Assembly (NCBI GenBank): GCA_050084515.1
Contig: CM114272.1
Location: forward strand, 10,230,001-10,294,000
Direction of reading: 5' to 3'
From: Blasia pusilla
Lineage: Eukaryota; Marchantiophyta; Marchantiopsida; Blasiales
Length of the DNA stretch: 64,000 bases
In this document: positions 34,976 through 49,220 of the stretch, piece by piece
Layout: each line of letters begins with the position of its first letter
Numbering within the stretch: position 1 is the first letter of the stretch
Notes under the pieces: model-generated
The model's database searches: none
The model's input: only the letters and a program-made list of their open reading frames with translations
What the model was told of the DNA's origin: nothing
Position numbers and translations under genes: made by a program

Positions 34976-37900
34976 TCAGTGACTAAGTTCGCTGCTGGTG
35001 CGACTTAAAGATGGCGATGTTGGTCGATGATGATACACAATTGGAGAAATTTGTTGTGTCTGCTGTTGTTTACGTAAAAGTTGTTGTGATACATGCTCCA
35101 CCAGATTCCCATTTCCACTTGACTGCCTCCGGAGATCCTCCTCAGACTCCTGGGATACTCTTCCTAGGGCCATGCCCAGTATGTCATTTGGACATTTGTC
35201 AGCCAAGTCTTCAGGTAAAGGCCTTCGTCGGGGACTACCCTCAGGAGTGCGATGTGGAGTACCCCAAAGAAAGTCATTCCTGACTGGTTCGGAGTAAGTC
35301 GAAGCTGTCGTACCATACATGCCATTTGACCTTGGAGCACTTGCATATGCATCAGTGGGAAATGGTCCATTACCGTAGGCATCTGTGGCATAGGCTGGCA
35401 CACCTCCATACATCCCATTAGAGTGTAAATGCGAGCTCCCGTGTGCACTGCCATGTGCACTTCCGTGGGGATTCCCATAACCTACATTATGAGGTGTTGA
35501 TGTTCCAGAATGCAAGTGGGGAGAAGTAGGTAAAGAAGATAAACCATTGTAGACGTTGCGTCGAGACTGGCTTGTTGGACTCAAAGAATTGGAGGTAGAT
35601 GGACCATATCCAAGGGGAGGATTGCGAGGGGAGGGTTCGCTGCACAAAACCATGGACAACAATATAAGCATCCAACAAATCTGAGTGTTACTCTTTGACT
35701 TCTACAGTTGCATCATACTTTCTGGTGATAGCCACCAGATACTCCTGATCAGTTCCACAAGAAAACATGTAACATAGGTAAGTACAAACTTTCATGGGGG
35801 AGAAAAACAAGGACACAAGATGGGAAACCAAACCTTGAAGTAGGAGAGAGTTGCGACCTTGTTCTTGCTAAAGGTGGTGGAAAGGCACCCTCATTTTCAT
35901 GTCGATGACCAACACCCTGCATCAAATTCTTTTAAAAGAGAATCAGTCAATTTGAAGCTCTAGCCTCCTAAACATATTAGAACCCAGTTCTACACATGGC
36001 TTTAAAGAACATCATTTTTCTGATGAACGAGGGTCAAAGAGGAGCTTACCAGATTTCGGATGCCTGTGGTTGTTCCCATCACATCATAACCATCAAATCT
36101 ATCATCCTGAGGGGCATTTCTGACAAATGGATGATCCAACAGCTCTTGGGCTGTGGGGCGCTCTGCTGGATTTCTTTGAAGACATAATTTCACAAAATCT
36201 TTTCCCTCAGGAGACAAGGTATCTGGTATAGAAGGGAGCTCCTTGCTGTTACCAATTTTGAACATGGCAGCAACCTGCAATAAAAGCATGGGACATTTAT
36301 GAGCAACAAGACATGCTGTGAAAATCGGAATACAAATTAACCTGAACCTGTACTCTGCAACACTGTTGAGCATCAGCAATACAAAAGGTGGTTAGAAAAG
36401 GACACTAACACAAAGGAAACTACTAGAAGAAAACTCACTCCCTCATATTGACTCCAGGGTGGTTTGGCTGTTGCCATTTCAAGCACTGTGCAGCCTAAGC
36501 TCCATATATCCACAGCTAGATCATAACCATTTGTGTGCTTGATGACCTGCAAAACTTCCAAGAATCAGGCAGGGAACATGAACCAAATATATACTACAAT
36601 CTCCTAAACCAAAACAGGGGAAACTGAGTCAAGCAAAGTTTTCCAACAGCGCATCTTCAATACATGAATCAGGACAGTTGGGTTCCATCAGAGGTGGTTG
36701 ATTCTACCTCTGGAGCCATCCAGTAAGGACTTCCCTTGAAAGAGAGAGGAAAAGAATGCGCAGTTATCTGCAGACACAAACCATATCCATTAGGCTCTCA
36801 ATTCCCATCCATTTGGGTGACCCTTTTCTAGCAATTTTGTTCTAAGAATAAGAACAAACTACATCTTGAATGACATGCAATAAGCATTGTGGGGATTCTG
36901 ATAAGAATTCAACATCACAATTACAATTTGCCTTCCTGAGGAACATACATGCTTAGCCATCCCAAAGTCGGCAAGCTTCACTTTCCCACAAGTGTCAACA
37001 AGAATATTTGCCCCTTTGATATCTCTGCAAAAGAACCAAGATTCCCACCCAAACCTCCAACTGTTAAACAAAAAAGGTTACCAAGGATAATAACCACCCC
37101 ACCAAATTGCTCCCTGTAAGCTGAAGATTTACGCTACCAAATGATAATGGGCACATTTTATCTTTTATAAGACATCACTAGAATAAAGGCAGTGAAGAGT
37201 TAGGAAGATAACCTGTGGACAGTGTTCATGTTATGCAGATACGCTAATCCTGAAAGGATTTGACGGGTAAAGCTCCTAATGACTGGCTCTTTGAACTGGC
37301 CATATTCTTGGAGAAGTTTGTGAATCGATCCTCCAGATACGTATTCGAGATAAATACAGAGCCTATCCTCCAACTGCAAGCATATGACAAAAGCGACCAA
37401 TCTCTGGTCCATAAATTAGTCTCTACAAATTGTTGTATACAAACTATGGCTGCTCCTTCAGAGACACAACCCACCCAACGACGAATACAAAGAGCTGATG
37501 CCACATACCGTTTCAGTCCCAATGTATTGTACAATATTCTGGTGCCGTAACCTGCTGAGTAGAGAAATTTCCTGTCATGACATAAAAGTACTAATCAGAA
37601 TCCAAAGACTTTCACGGTCTTGGACAACAGACAACGCCTTGTCCCAGGCTACCCGTTCCAAATTTCTGAGGCATTTCCAGTGGTCGGGAAGACTGTTGCA
37701 GACAACCCAACAGTTTCTCCCTTTCAACACAGACTACTCTCAATGAAATGACACTCATCACTCCCAAATGGTCTTCAAGATTCAAACTTTCCAACGTATG
37801 TGCATACCTGCCCTAGTTGTTTCACACTCTCTTTGGACTTGGAGTCATCAGACACAAGGAGGACCTCCTTCATTGCGCATAAGGACCCACTATCACTGCA

Positions 37901-39999
37901 CCAATCCCACAATATGCATGAGCCCAGAAAGACAGAAGACATGTCCCACAAAAGCTCAAATCTGCACCCAACTCTTATTCAGTTCATCAAGCAGCTCCTC
38001 AAAATTCCTGCAACCACACCATCTTTCTGCGAACTGAATTGATCTCAAAAACAGATGAACTTCCTTGCAATGAAAACTAGTTATAAAGCAACACTTCTAG
38101 CACAGTGTTTGGTGAGTCTACACAATCATACCTATTGAAGCCAACATATACATTCCCAAAAGTTCCACTACCAAGCAGCTTTCCTTTTTGCCACCGTGTA
38201 GGGACATTTCCAAGAGAGTTATCACTTCTGTTTGCACGTCCGGCAGTTGGGGAAGGAACAGGTGAAACTGAAGGCGAAGCAAGGGGAGATCCTCCAGAAT
38301 GCACACGAGGGGGTAGGGGTAATGGGTGAGCTGAAGTCTTTGCATCCTCGTGCCAGCTGGTGGGAGAGTCTGGAGCCCCAGGACCAACAGCCCTTGGATG
38401 TAAAGGAGACACTGTGCCACTTTGTGCCCTAGAGCTAGGTCCTGGGCTTCGTTGCCTTGGACTGGGTATGGGAGAACGCTCTGGACTTCTCTTACTCTGA
38501 TTCCAAAGTAACTGTGCTGGGTCCCCACCAGAGGAATTGTGACCAGAGTTGTGACCTGAGCCTGGACTTGAACCTTGTGCAGAACCTGAAAATGCTTCAG
38601 GTCTCCCCCAAAAGCCAGCATAAGCTGCTTGTTCCGAATTGCTTACCCTCCTCGGACTTCGTGCAGGGCTAGACATGGAACTGTCTGGAGCACTTCCATT
38701 AGGTTGAAGAAATCGGTGACTATGCCCAGCAGGATCCATTGTGATGGGAGATAACACTCTCTTTGGTGGAGAAAATGATCTCTTTGGTGAGCTAGATGGT
38801 GTAAGACCACCAAGAAGTGGACTACTCGGTCGAGATATTTCCTGCTTTGAATTCTTCCTGCTATGCTTTGGAGTCGTAATTGCTAACCTGAAAAACAACA
38901 ATGCACATGTCTCATCAGAACAAGTAGTTTCTGCCAAAACCCAGACATTCTGCCCCTCAGGAAGATACCCATCTCTGTCAACCCATCGACAACTGGAGCC
39001 AGTTCATTGTATATGGCTGCTGCTCATGGTAGATTCCAATGAGTTTCAGATGGCGTGCTCTAAGCAATGTCTACACCTCTCCGCACCAATGACTGTTAGA
39101 AGGAAGGAGAATTACACATCAAATGGCATTTCGTGAAATGTGTGATTACCCTAAATTCTTCATGCTGGAAGAAGATAGAAGCTCTGGATCTTCGCACTCT
39201 TTGCACAATTAAAACCCTATTTTACTGGTTTTTAAGTGCAATAGTGACATACTTCAATAGACCTAAACTTCACGGAGTACATGAAACCCAAGTCCCAATG
39301 TATACAACCTGCAACACGTTTGGAGGTTGGAAACCCTCAGGCTCATGTTTCTACCGAGGCAAACATGAGAACTTCACGCAGGAAGGAAGATGGAACTCAC
39401 ATGGATCCATTAGGGCGCACTTGATCAGGAACTTCTGCATCTACATCCCGCAAAGGCCTCAGACGAGAAAGTGGTGGCGCATTGTGCCAGGCGTCCGCAA
39501 CCTCCCCACTTCCCAAAGAACTAACACTAGAATTGGAGCAGGATGCACAGCCTGAGACTCCTTGCTCAACCTCACTCGAATCCATCCTTAGATTCTTCAG
39601 CTCCGGCGTGGCCACAGGTAGGGGCATTGAGGGAGAATATTGTAGCATTCCATGCCCATGAGGCTGTGAGGTCAGGCCGGTACCAGAGTAAGTTCTTCCC
39701 AATGGAGCCGGTAATGGCAAAGGTTGCGCTCGTAGCGTCCCATCATTGAAGCTCGGACACCTGGTGGAGGGAGTAGAGGGCGAAGGTGATCTGGAGCCTA
39801 TTGCAAATGCTGAACGGGGATCAGGCTCCTGAGGCGAAGAATCTAAACTATACCGGGGTGCTCTTGGGACTGCTGTTTCTTCCTCAGCAACACTTTTAGG
39901 TCTTCTCCCATGGTATGCTCGATGTTGGACACCGTCGAGTATGTTATCCTTACTCCCCTTCCTAACTTCCTTTGAGGTGGACTTCCCCCACCAGGGCAT
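34976..39999 (-). CDS. YDA: YODA-type MAP kinase kinase kinase (MEKK family)
   Basis: In Arabidopsis YODA acts upstream of MKK4/5 and MPK3/6 in stomatal patterning and zygote polarity. The 11 exons are: 39999-39401, 38887-38132, 37895-37808, 37571-37509, 37373-37213, 37024-36949, 36767-36708, 36546-36439, 36274-36050, 35916-35834, 35639-34976. Phases match and the total is 2,883 bases (960 residues plus stop). The start was chosen at the family's MPWW N-terminus; an in-frame ATG at 40,080 would add 27 residues. Residues 1-430 are Ser/Pro-rich. The kinase spans about 432-690, with P-loop GSGTFG (439-444), Lys461, HRDIKGAN (555-562), DFG (575-577) and APE ending at 601. The C-terminal tail has His/Gly/Ser repeats ([12 protein letters not shown]) and VSQQLL, as in YODA. 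All catalytic residues are intact, so the gene looks functional. Confidence 0.93.
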
Positions 40000-41462
40000 T
40001 TTTGGAAAAGGATTACACACACAGGTCGGCAAACAGGAGGAAAGAGGCGAGGGCGACCCACAAATGACACAAGACAGCATAAAAGATATCACAGTGCCGA
40101 TGGATTCTAGTCCATCAGCACTGATATCATCATTTACTGCCGAAGTGGTTGATGAAGGCTCGGAGTAACACTGAAAACGTAATCCCAGCCGACGCGTCGC
40201 CAAATCACTTTGCAGACAAGAAACCTGACATGTAGGGTAGCGCCCATGAACGTAGGTTTCTGAAAGGCATTAACACAGCAGCCGGACATGAAGACTGGAA
40301 ATCCGAGCCAGCACCCATTGCAACACCTCAGACATTCCGTTGAACAAAGCTTCCAACGAATGAACAGCTGCTACCAAGGGGGCCTCGGCCAGGAGCTCGT
40401 GGAGTTGGGCGAAACTCAACCCTCCTCCACAATTCGAGCAGTGCGGGTGCTCCGCTAACGCTCCTGCGAAACATGATTGATCTTGAATAGCGGGTGACGC
40501 GAGCGCAAAGAGATCAAAAAGCTGACCCTACTCATCAACCCACCATACTATAACGATACTACACGATATGGAAGACAAGCGGATGCATATTGATCGCGAA
40601 ATGTGTCGAGGAAGTCTAAGCCAAGAAGAGACAGACAGTCACGGGAAACCTTGCACATTCACGTACCTGCCAGTGATAAGGGATGGATGCTGACGACGAG
40701 GATCCTCCCACCAAGAAGAAGGGAACGTGGCAAGAGGCGATAAGGGGTCTTGAGCCTGAATGGTGAAACGAGGCACCGGCAGATTCGAAAGAAATGGGAA
40801 CGTGTTCCGCTGCAATGGGCTCCCGACCGAACTTAGTCGGTTCTTGGGCAATCTAGAACCAAACATAAACGTGATACTTTCAAGCTCGCTACTAACCGGA
40901 GGCAAATACCCTTCAACTAGCCTGCTCCGTCCCAGAAAAGCTTTCGAACGTAGGTCATTCGAACTACACTACACTCGAACCGCGACGGCCGCGAGTCGCA
41001 CGCTCACACTTCTGCTGCTGCTTCCCAGCTACTGCCCCTGTTCTTCCGTCACTACCACATACGCCACAGCTCTACACCCATCACTCATCACCAACCATCG
41101 ACAATTGCAAATTGAAGATCCACCGATAGTCACCAGTAATCGTTCCAGTAATCAGCAGCTTGGGCCTCAAATCCCCAACACCTGTACCGCCCTTCAAGAG
41201 TATTCACTTCTCGAGACCTACATTAGCAATCACGTCCCTTACCCGGGGATTCCCTCCATCTTCCCTCATCTTCGTCGTCCACACGACCATCCCTCCCTCA
41301 TTCTGCTCACACTTACCGCCACGTAACCACCTGAAACTTAACCCTACACCACCGCCCTCCTCACCAATGCCATCACCTTCCACTCATCTACTCGCTTCCC
41401 TAAACGACATCGCCTGTATCTCCTCTTCTTCGCTATTGTCAATCAACTGCCTCCTTCCTCTC

Positions 41463-41520
<58 letters not shown>

Positions 41521-42700
41521 GTGTCCCTCCGTCTTCTCCTCCCTCCCTCTACTTCCAATCGCTTTCCTTCCACCCACGATCGGCAGCAATCTCTTTTACC
41601 AACTTCCCTTCCTCGTTCTCCTTTCCTTCCTTTCCCCAGATTTCTTTTCTTCTTTCTTTCTTTCTTCCTTCCTTCCTTCCTTCCTTCCTTCCTAACTTTC
41701 TTTCCTTGTTTCTTTCTCCCGTCCGTTCCTTCTCCACGACATGAGTGACCTGCGAATGCAAAGCTCGATGGAGCAGCGGCAGAACAGAACACAGAACTTC
41801 CCCAAACAAACAAACAGCGGCAAACCGAAGCTACGTGCTGTCCCGCCCCCGCCTCGCCTCGCCTCGCCTGGCCTCGCCTGCCCGCCTGCTTGCCCGCCCT
41901 GAGCTACTACGACGGTGGCAGCTGATGATCCCGCTCCGCCTTCCCCTAGGACCCCTGACAGCAAAACCCCTCCAACATAACACACCGGAGATTACTTACC
42001 ATAAATGCATGAAATGCTCAAAAACCTCGCACTCCAAACCAAATCCAAACTCACTTTACGACATCACAGATTTTAAGACGTCTCTATCGTTTCTCCGCCA
42101 TTTCCAGCGATCGGAAGGACAGCGTCGCCTTTCTCCGCCATTTCGACCACCACTCCCCTCTCTCTCTCTCTCTCTCTCTCTCTTCTGCGAAGCCAATATC
42201 GTCAGCGATTGTCGACTCTTCCAGCGCGGGCCCTCGCCATCGCCAGCCAGCCCAGCCCGCCTTCTTTCTCACTCCCCGCCGTCTCTACTCTGCAGCGACG
42301 CCCAGCGCCTGCTCACACGCGGCGCTCAACGACTAGTCCGCCGGGCTTACGTGGACCGTGCAACAAATCCCTTACCTGATTCTGGACAGAAAGCGTTGGT
42401 TCAGACACAACTTCTGTCTCTTACCCACGTGGCGCTCTGTGGTTTGTTGACTTTGTTCTCCATGCTGACTCGGAACTGTGCCGTAAGATCGACCTCGTCT
42501 CGCTTCTCCCCACGCCGGGTTCAACGGTGAGGACTTCGCGAGACGTGGAAATGACTTGTTTCCTCGGCCGGGAAGTCAATCGCCGGGCATTTCTCGAACG
42601 GGTGCTACCTGTCATCCTCACCCTGCCATCGGTCACTTTTCACCGCCGACGTTCTTTAAGTATCTTGCCTACTTTCCGACCAACTGTATCGAGCCCACCT
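40000..42700 (-). promoter_or_regulatory. Upstream region of YODA with CT/GA microsatellites
   Basis: This region lies 5' of the kinase start on the minus strand. It contains a CT tract at 41,461-41,518 (one interruption), a CTTT/CTTC tract at about 41,641-41,692 and another CT tract at about 42,156-42,184; read in the gene direction these are GA tracts. Long CT/GA runs are common in plant 5' leaders. The transcription start was not located. The long plus-strand open frame at 41,745-42,530 has low-complexity content and no domain. Confidence 0.45.
41461..41518. repeat. (CT)n microsatellite
   Basis: Almost pure CT dinucleotide repeat with one TT interruption at about 41,481; the longest simple repeat in the window. 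Confidence 0.95.
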
Positions 42701-45700
42701 TTACCAAAGATGGTAATATTCTTTTTTCCTCCTCCTCCCTTCTTTCTCGTTTTCTCACCTTTTCTACTGTTTCATAAATACTAGTATTTCCTGATAATCA
42801 TCGCTTCAAGGAACGACGCCGCCGGGATTAGCAGGCACCGCTTGTCACATTTCGCGAACTCACCATTTCCCGGTATCGATTCGCTCCATCGACGATTCGT
42901 TGCGTTCTCATGTTTTGAAAACGTGGTTTTTGAACCGACCTCGGTCCGTCTAATAATTAGGTGAGGCGCCATTCGAGATAGGAGACGGATTAGATTAGTA
43001 CTGGCTTGGGAAATTTCACAGGCATAAGAAGAAGGATAGGGAACTACGCATACACGGGTGGGTAGGGTATCATAACGGGAATCACATATGCGCGCAGTTA
43101 TGGACACACACGCACGACCACCACACCAACTTCAGATTGATTGCGTCGAAGTATCGTATTATTTTCCCTGCATGTCGTCTCCGACTTAAACCACTGCTAC
43201 CGCTCGAAATCGTGAGGCCCTTCGGAATTTCTCTTACCACTCATCACTCAGGTATTCTCGAGGATTCTGAACACCGAGCATCGCCCAATTTTGTCACGCG
43301 GGGGGGACGCGCCGACCACGTTCTGAGCCTCTCCCGATTTCAGCAGGTGGCGTCCTCGGCGATGCAAGTGCAGACAGGAACTATTCGTGACGACTATCTA
43401 ACCGCAGCCGGCTCATCACCCTTATCCATCCGTCTCACTCACACTGATAATTTTAACGGACATTAGGTGCGGAATTCGTCTAATGTACATAATCACGGAA
43501 ATAATATAGTATGATCAGTGACAGCCCAATAAACACTGCAGTGACTGCACCGTATCGAATCACGGCTTCCGCACAATCTGCACAGACCGCGATCTCCACA
43601 CCGTGTTCCATAAATAGACTCGAGCTGGGAGCCTGGGAGTGTGGGAGATCGTACTCGTCGAGGGTAAGGACTAACCTCCAGTTTGAACTGTTCCTCTTTC
43701 TATATATGCCCTCTCTACAATGCCAGGATAAGAACCCTCGAAGGACTCGGGATGTCGCTCACTAGCGCCGCGTCGCGTTCCTCCGGCTCGAAGCCTCGAA
43801 ATAAGGACGTAGAAACCAACAGTGCCCTACCTGTGAGCGTGGCGGTAATTACGCTTAGTGTATCTATCGTTATCGACCGACCGCGCAAAGTGTCCGTGTT
43901 GGATTCCTTGTCGTCTCTCCAGGGGAGCTGGATCATCGAAGGGGGGAAAGAATAAAGAATACGCATTGACGGGAGTTATTAAAAAAGTGGGAATATTTAA
44001 CATTAACATAAATGGAAGATTGATGGAAACACTAGGATTACGCCAAAATTAGGTGATGATCGATCTATTTTTTTCCTGATTAAATGCGGGACGACACGTC
44101 TTTCTTTCGTCGTTCTCCGTTAGTACTTACGCCTGATCGGGTGGGTCTTCGATTATTCCGTCTCGGCCAGAAACGTGGAGAAAAAAGTCATTAGGAGCCG
44201 AGATTATTGATGTAAAGTTCATCTTCACATAGATAAACATACCCTATGATAAGGCCCGAATCTTACTATTTCTCACCCTATTCCTTGAGGGGCGAGGAAT
44301 ATGGGGAGAATAATGGCTAAGGGACTGCAACGAAAAGGGCAATATACAACCAGAGTGGGACTCATATGACTTTTAACGATAAGTTTTGATGATTAAAAAA
44401 ACAAAAAGACCTATCACGACCTTTTTCTACTACGATAGTCCGTCTTCTCCGAGCCTCGGAATTCTCTCTCCCTTCGTTCTAAATATAAATAACTACTTTA
44501 TGAATACGAAAATACGCCTTCCACGACTCCGCATTTCGGTTGTCGTGAGTAAACATTCATTAACCACAAATCGATATTGTACCACGCCTAATGCAACCCT
44601 CGTCACCCATCCAGCAAACGCAATATATAGTACAAATGCATAAATATTTCCCATTATGCGTGCCACCAATCAATGAGATAGCAATTTAGTAAGTCATTAA
44701 ATTATTCCATTGTTGCGTACGAGGTTCCATTGTACAACTCTTAATAATTGCAAATGACTATGCATAGGTTCCCCACGTTAAGGCCCGTAGATATTTTGGT
44801 GCAATAAAATATTCTCGGTGTGAACTTTACTTCCAGTTTTCCCATGGCATCAAATGTTTGTACATGCTATTTAAGCACTGTAGTTCACACCCATACGATT
44901 TTGTAAATATCGTTTTCATCTGCATATTTTTATGTTTAAAAATGAGCTGAAAATACTATAGTCCAGTTTGCACACCCATCGATCTGCCCTGCCCTATAAT
45001 TTTCAATAAGGCCTAAACTCCCCTCCCCTCCAAATCTTGTTTCCTCTCGATCACGACAATTGCATTTATAAGGGAGACATACATCGAGATCCATTGGTGG
45101 AGGATGACCAACTAGGGAGGTCGGAAACTTATGCGTGCGATGTTTTTTTAGGGCACGCAAGTAACCTCTACTTGAAGGGATATTCAGAGCAACTTGCAAG
45201 TTCAAATAAGTTCTTTGTTTTGGGCAAGGTTGACTTCCCATCTTGGAAGATTTCGCTATATTTGCTATTGAGAGTTATGATTGGAGAGGTGATCTGAGCC
45301 TGTCTATCACCAAGGAGAGCGCATGGCAAAGAGGGAGAAAACATACTTCGCGGGAACATTGTTTGGAAAGTTCATTCTTTCTTTGTTTAGCCTCCTTCCA
45401 CGGGGCTGAGCAGTTATAGTTCATCTTATCTTATTAGTAACCTATAACTCTCATTATGAAAGTGGATTTGACGATATATTGGATTTGAAGATATATGAGA
45501 TAATCTATAGAGAACATGTAAGATCTCACTTCTTTCTTTATCAATAGAGAATGAGACGAGCTTCGGAGAGAGACTACCCTACCATGCAATAGTTTTGGAA
45601 CATGGTGGTTGTTATTGATTTGCAAGATGGGGGTACCTCACTCAACAACTCATGAGAGCGTCTTTGGGACCTTGAGCTTGCGGGGTTGTTTTTTTTTTTT

Positions 45701-48700
45701 TTTAAGAATTTCCTGTCTCAAACCAACATATGCACAAGTGTAACCAAAATTCTAGCAATGGAATATAATGAAGATCGGTTCTCCCCAAAGAGGCTTCTAG
45801 GAAAACATGCAAACTTGTGAAATCGTTCTTTTTTATGTTTTAGTATATGAGGTTCATGAGAAATGGAGGTTTGAGATGGCGCTACCAAAATTATTGTACA
45901 ATCAAATCCATGGACTATGTAAAAATTGCTTCCAACGATAGGCCAAAGGTTCGCAATTGATACAAATTTGGTAAGGCTGTAGATCTTGAAGCAAGGAAAA
46001 AAAACCCAAACAAAACAAATGAAAAACATAAGCACAAAGTCTGGACACACGAGGAAAATATGGTGAGAATCCCTTTCAAGGCCAAATTAATCCTCTATCA
46101 TATCCACATGTCAACCTTATCCAAAGGGTTATTCAACTTCTTCTTATCCTTAAGGCATAATTTTATAGTAAGGAGGCATGCAATATGGAGTGGTGGGATT
46201 GCTTGATGAATAATTATTTTACTTGCTTTGGCCGCAACTTTTGCAATGCCATTTGATGACCATTTTGGGAGGGAGCGGAGAGGGTATGTGTGGTATGCTT
46301 TGGAAATAATTTCATTCGCCTATGCTCTGATCGATTTTACATATACCGGCTCTAAGTATTACTGCCTCAAGCCACTTACTTGCTCCACATTTGCACTAGA
46401 TTGTATAGGGCATAGATTATAGATTCATTAAATTATCTCTCTTTTGTGTTCGGATTTGTCTTTGTGACAATAAGACATGATTATGTGAAAAGGGGTTTGA
46501 AAGTCCTCTCAACGTCATCCCAAGGATTCTAGAGAAGGGTTGTTAAGAGATTCAAGTGATAGAGTTTTTACACAGAGTGATGTGATAAAGTAGGAGTTCT
46601 TGCTTGAGGAATGCTTAAACCTACCTTTGTGTCAACCTCAAACGAGAAAGGGACTCCAAAAGCAAATGGTTAATTTACTTATCATAGCATTGAGTATGTT
46701 GAGCGTTCCAACATTATCTTTGTGGCATATGGACAACCATATGATGGTGGGGAACAAACATAGTGGGCACCAACAAGTTGTACATTTTTTCGCAAAGTTT
46801 CAAACCCATTGTAATTCACAAGTGATGCAAAATCCTTGTGAGTTAAACCCTTTTTTAGCATGGAGAGGAATGTTCCATTGTCACATGACCCAGTGATGGA
46901 TAATTTCCACAAGTCCTCAAGAAAACATGTTAAAGAGATGGAGACATGGATCATGACTCTCTCTTGAATCAAAAAATATGTCATTGATTGCATGGTGGGG
47001 GCATGAAAGAGTCATGGAAGGCCACTTTGATAAAGACTCATGGGACAAATGTGCATGGAAACATGGCCCATCCAATGGTAGTTTGAGAAACCGCACGGAG
47101 CCACATAATCTTTGATGCAATCGTAGAGTTCTTTGGTTATGGATGGATTATCAAGGGGTACCAACATAGAAGCTACAAAGTATGCATGACTTTCATCAAA
47201 GCATAGGAGAGTCTTTGTTAAGCCTATGTGTGCATGCAAAGATTGATTAGTGTCGTGTATGGAGTGATAGATCTCTAGGAAGTTTAGATATGCTACGACA
47301 TATTAGATCGAGACGTACAAGAGGAATGAGAGTTTGGAATCTACACCTTCCAACCTCACCTACATTGAGGGAGTTTTTTTGCCATGCTTATTCACATGAA
47401 CTGCAACTCGGGAGAAGAGAGTCTAGTGGTCTTCAATCATTTGGGAGAGGCAGCATGAGGGGTTCCAAAGCAAATAGGTCAACGTAGTGCACCAAGAGGG
47501 AGATTGTAGCACCTAATGTGCAAAGATAATATAAAGAGCTAGTATAGCTATAACACGTGTCATCCTTCCTGGGTCAACACCAACCAAGGCTCTTGTCTTT
47601 GATCTTGTAGAGTATCACATTGTCAAAGAGATCAATTGAGGTAGTGGATTATGCGTGGAGTTTCATCACCTAGACTTAATATTCCTCAACTGAGAGGCTT
47701 CTATTTTGACCATTGCCGTTGTTATTGACATACTTGAGAGAGATAACTCTTCTTGCATTATGAGCTATATTGGGAAATAACAAATGAGTAATTTTAAGCA
47801 TTAGATGGGGCTAGAGGTCAAAGTACATACTCGAATTACCCAATCATTTATCTTGGTAGAGAGTGAAAGAACCCTAATGATAGATCCTGATTGGATCTCT
47901 CATAGGCCTAAAGGTGTTGACTTCCAAATCTTTGTGCAAGTCAATACAAGTATATACATGGAGAGAGATAACATAGTAAGACAATCTTCATTGTAACTTA
48001 TGGCTCAATTGACGATATGATACTCAAATCTTTTAACCATAACAGTGAGGCACATATATAATAGTTTTTGCCGATGAATGTCTTATGTGTTGCATGCTAT
48101 GGAAATATACAATGTTCTCAACATGCCCCATGGTATACAAAGGTGAAGATATGAAGTAACTAATCAAAGTGAAATAGGAAAGGTTAAAACTAAGGGCTTC
48201 TTTGTGGAAGGTACATCAATTCTAATGATTGAAGGTAGGATGGTAGAGGAATATATAGTTAAGTCACTTAATTAATATACTATAAAAAAATACATTGACA
48301 CTAGTGGCTATAAAGGATCCAAAGGGAGTTTGGATATTAAGTCACTAGATGTCTTATGTGTAAAAGAGATGAAGAAATATGTGGCCACGAGGGATTTTTC
48401 CATGCACAAGGGGGGAGAAGGGCTATTGCAAAGAAAGTCACAATATGAGCTCTATACAAAATAGACACAAGAGAAAGTGGCCCATAAGGATATGGAGAGA
48501 TCTTATATAAAGAGAAATCATGTGTATTTTGTATGAAGAAGAAGTTGATACCAAAGATACCAAGGTATGTTATGGAAGTCCATGCAATCACTAGAGTATA
48601 GATGACCTTGATTGTTGTTGTAACACCACATGTTGTACATATTATTACTAAACTATTGGAACTATGGTCAAATTTATTCCTCAAAGGAAAGATATAAGAT

Positions 48701-48810
48701 CATTATTCCCTTGTAATCAAGATTGTATTCAAGGGGATATTAACTAATATGATGGATCGAGGATAAGAGATTTTGTACGTAAGAATGAAGGACATGTACA
48801 TCAAGATTTG
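42701..48810. other. No recognised gene; TE debris likely
   Basis: From 42,700 to 45,400 the sequence is mixed and shows no domain. A T15 run lies at 45,689-45,703. Minus-strand open pieces at 45,718-46,050, 46,682-46,993 and 47,012-47,239 look coding-like but match no family I know. Since gypsy copy B begins at the right edge, the missing part of the PIF/Harbinger relic might have been expected here; I did not find it. Confidence 0.45.
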
Positions 48811-49220
48811 TGAGTATTACCTTGTATGCTGATTGGAGGAGTTGTCTCCATGACCGAGTTGGGGTCGAGATTTGCAGTTGTTGAGGAGCGACATTGACAT
48901 GTGTTCAGGTTACCCATTCTGGTCCTTCACCCTGCATGTGTGAGGGATTCTGGGATTTGGGTAATTTATTTGGGGATACTGGGTGTGTGGATGTTGAGAG
49001 CATCATTTATGTATGTGGTTTAGGGGATATAGACCTGTGTGGGATGTTCGGAGTTGAGGGTAGGTTATCGATGAAATGATAGCCTGGTCGATTTGCCCCA
49101 CCACGCCGCTTATTGCCGCACGTTACATGTCTCGGGGAGGGAGAGTGTAGATCGAGTGCCGCATGTTTAGGATGAGTGATTGAGGGATTACTTGCGAGGC
49201 AAGAGTGATTAGGTGAGAAG
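48811..49220 (+). other. Leader of copy B upstream of gag
   Basis: Conserved with copy A (about 4,030-4,420), including 'GGAGTTGTCTCCA' and 'CTCGGGGAGGGAGAGTGT'. It is noncoding in appearance. The primer-binding site and 5' LTR that should precede it are missing. Confidence 0.65.

Noticed and set aside
40000-40080. Upstream in-frame ATG at 40,080 as start of the kinase
   Set aside because: YODA proteins begin with MPWW, which is encoded at 39,999; the 27 extra residues are Cys-rich and do not match the family. Kept as an alternative only.
41160-41744. Open frames across the (CT)n and (CTTC)n tracts
   Set aside because: Simple repeats are open in several frames on both strands; the Ser/Leu/Phe and Arg/Glu/Lys runs come from the repeat.
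41745-42530. Long plus-strand open frame of 261 codons upstream of YODA
   Set aside because: Content is low in complexity (runs of Ser, Leu, Pro from CT-rich DNA), it crosses a CT microsatellite, and it shows no domain.
45718-47239. Minus-strand coding-like pieces
   Set aside because: Could not be assigned to any family; I do not claim a gene.
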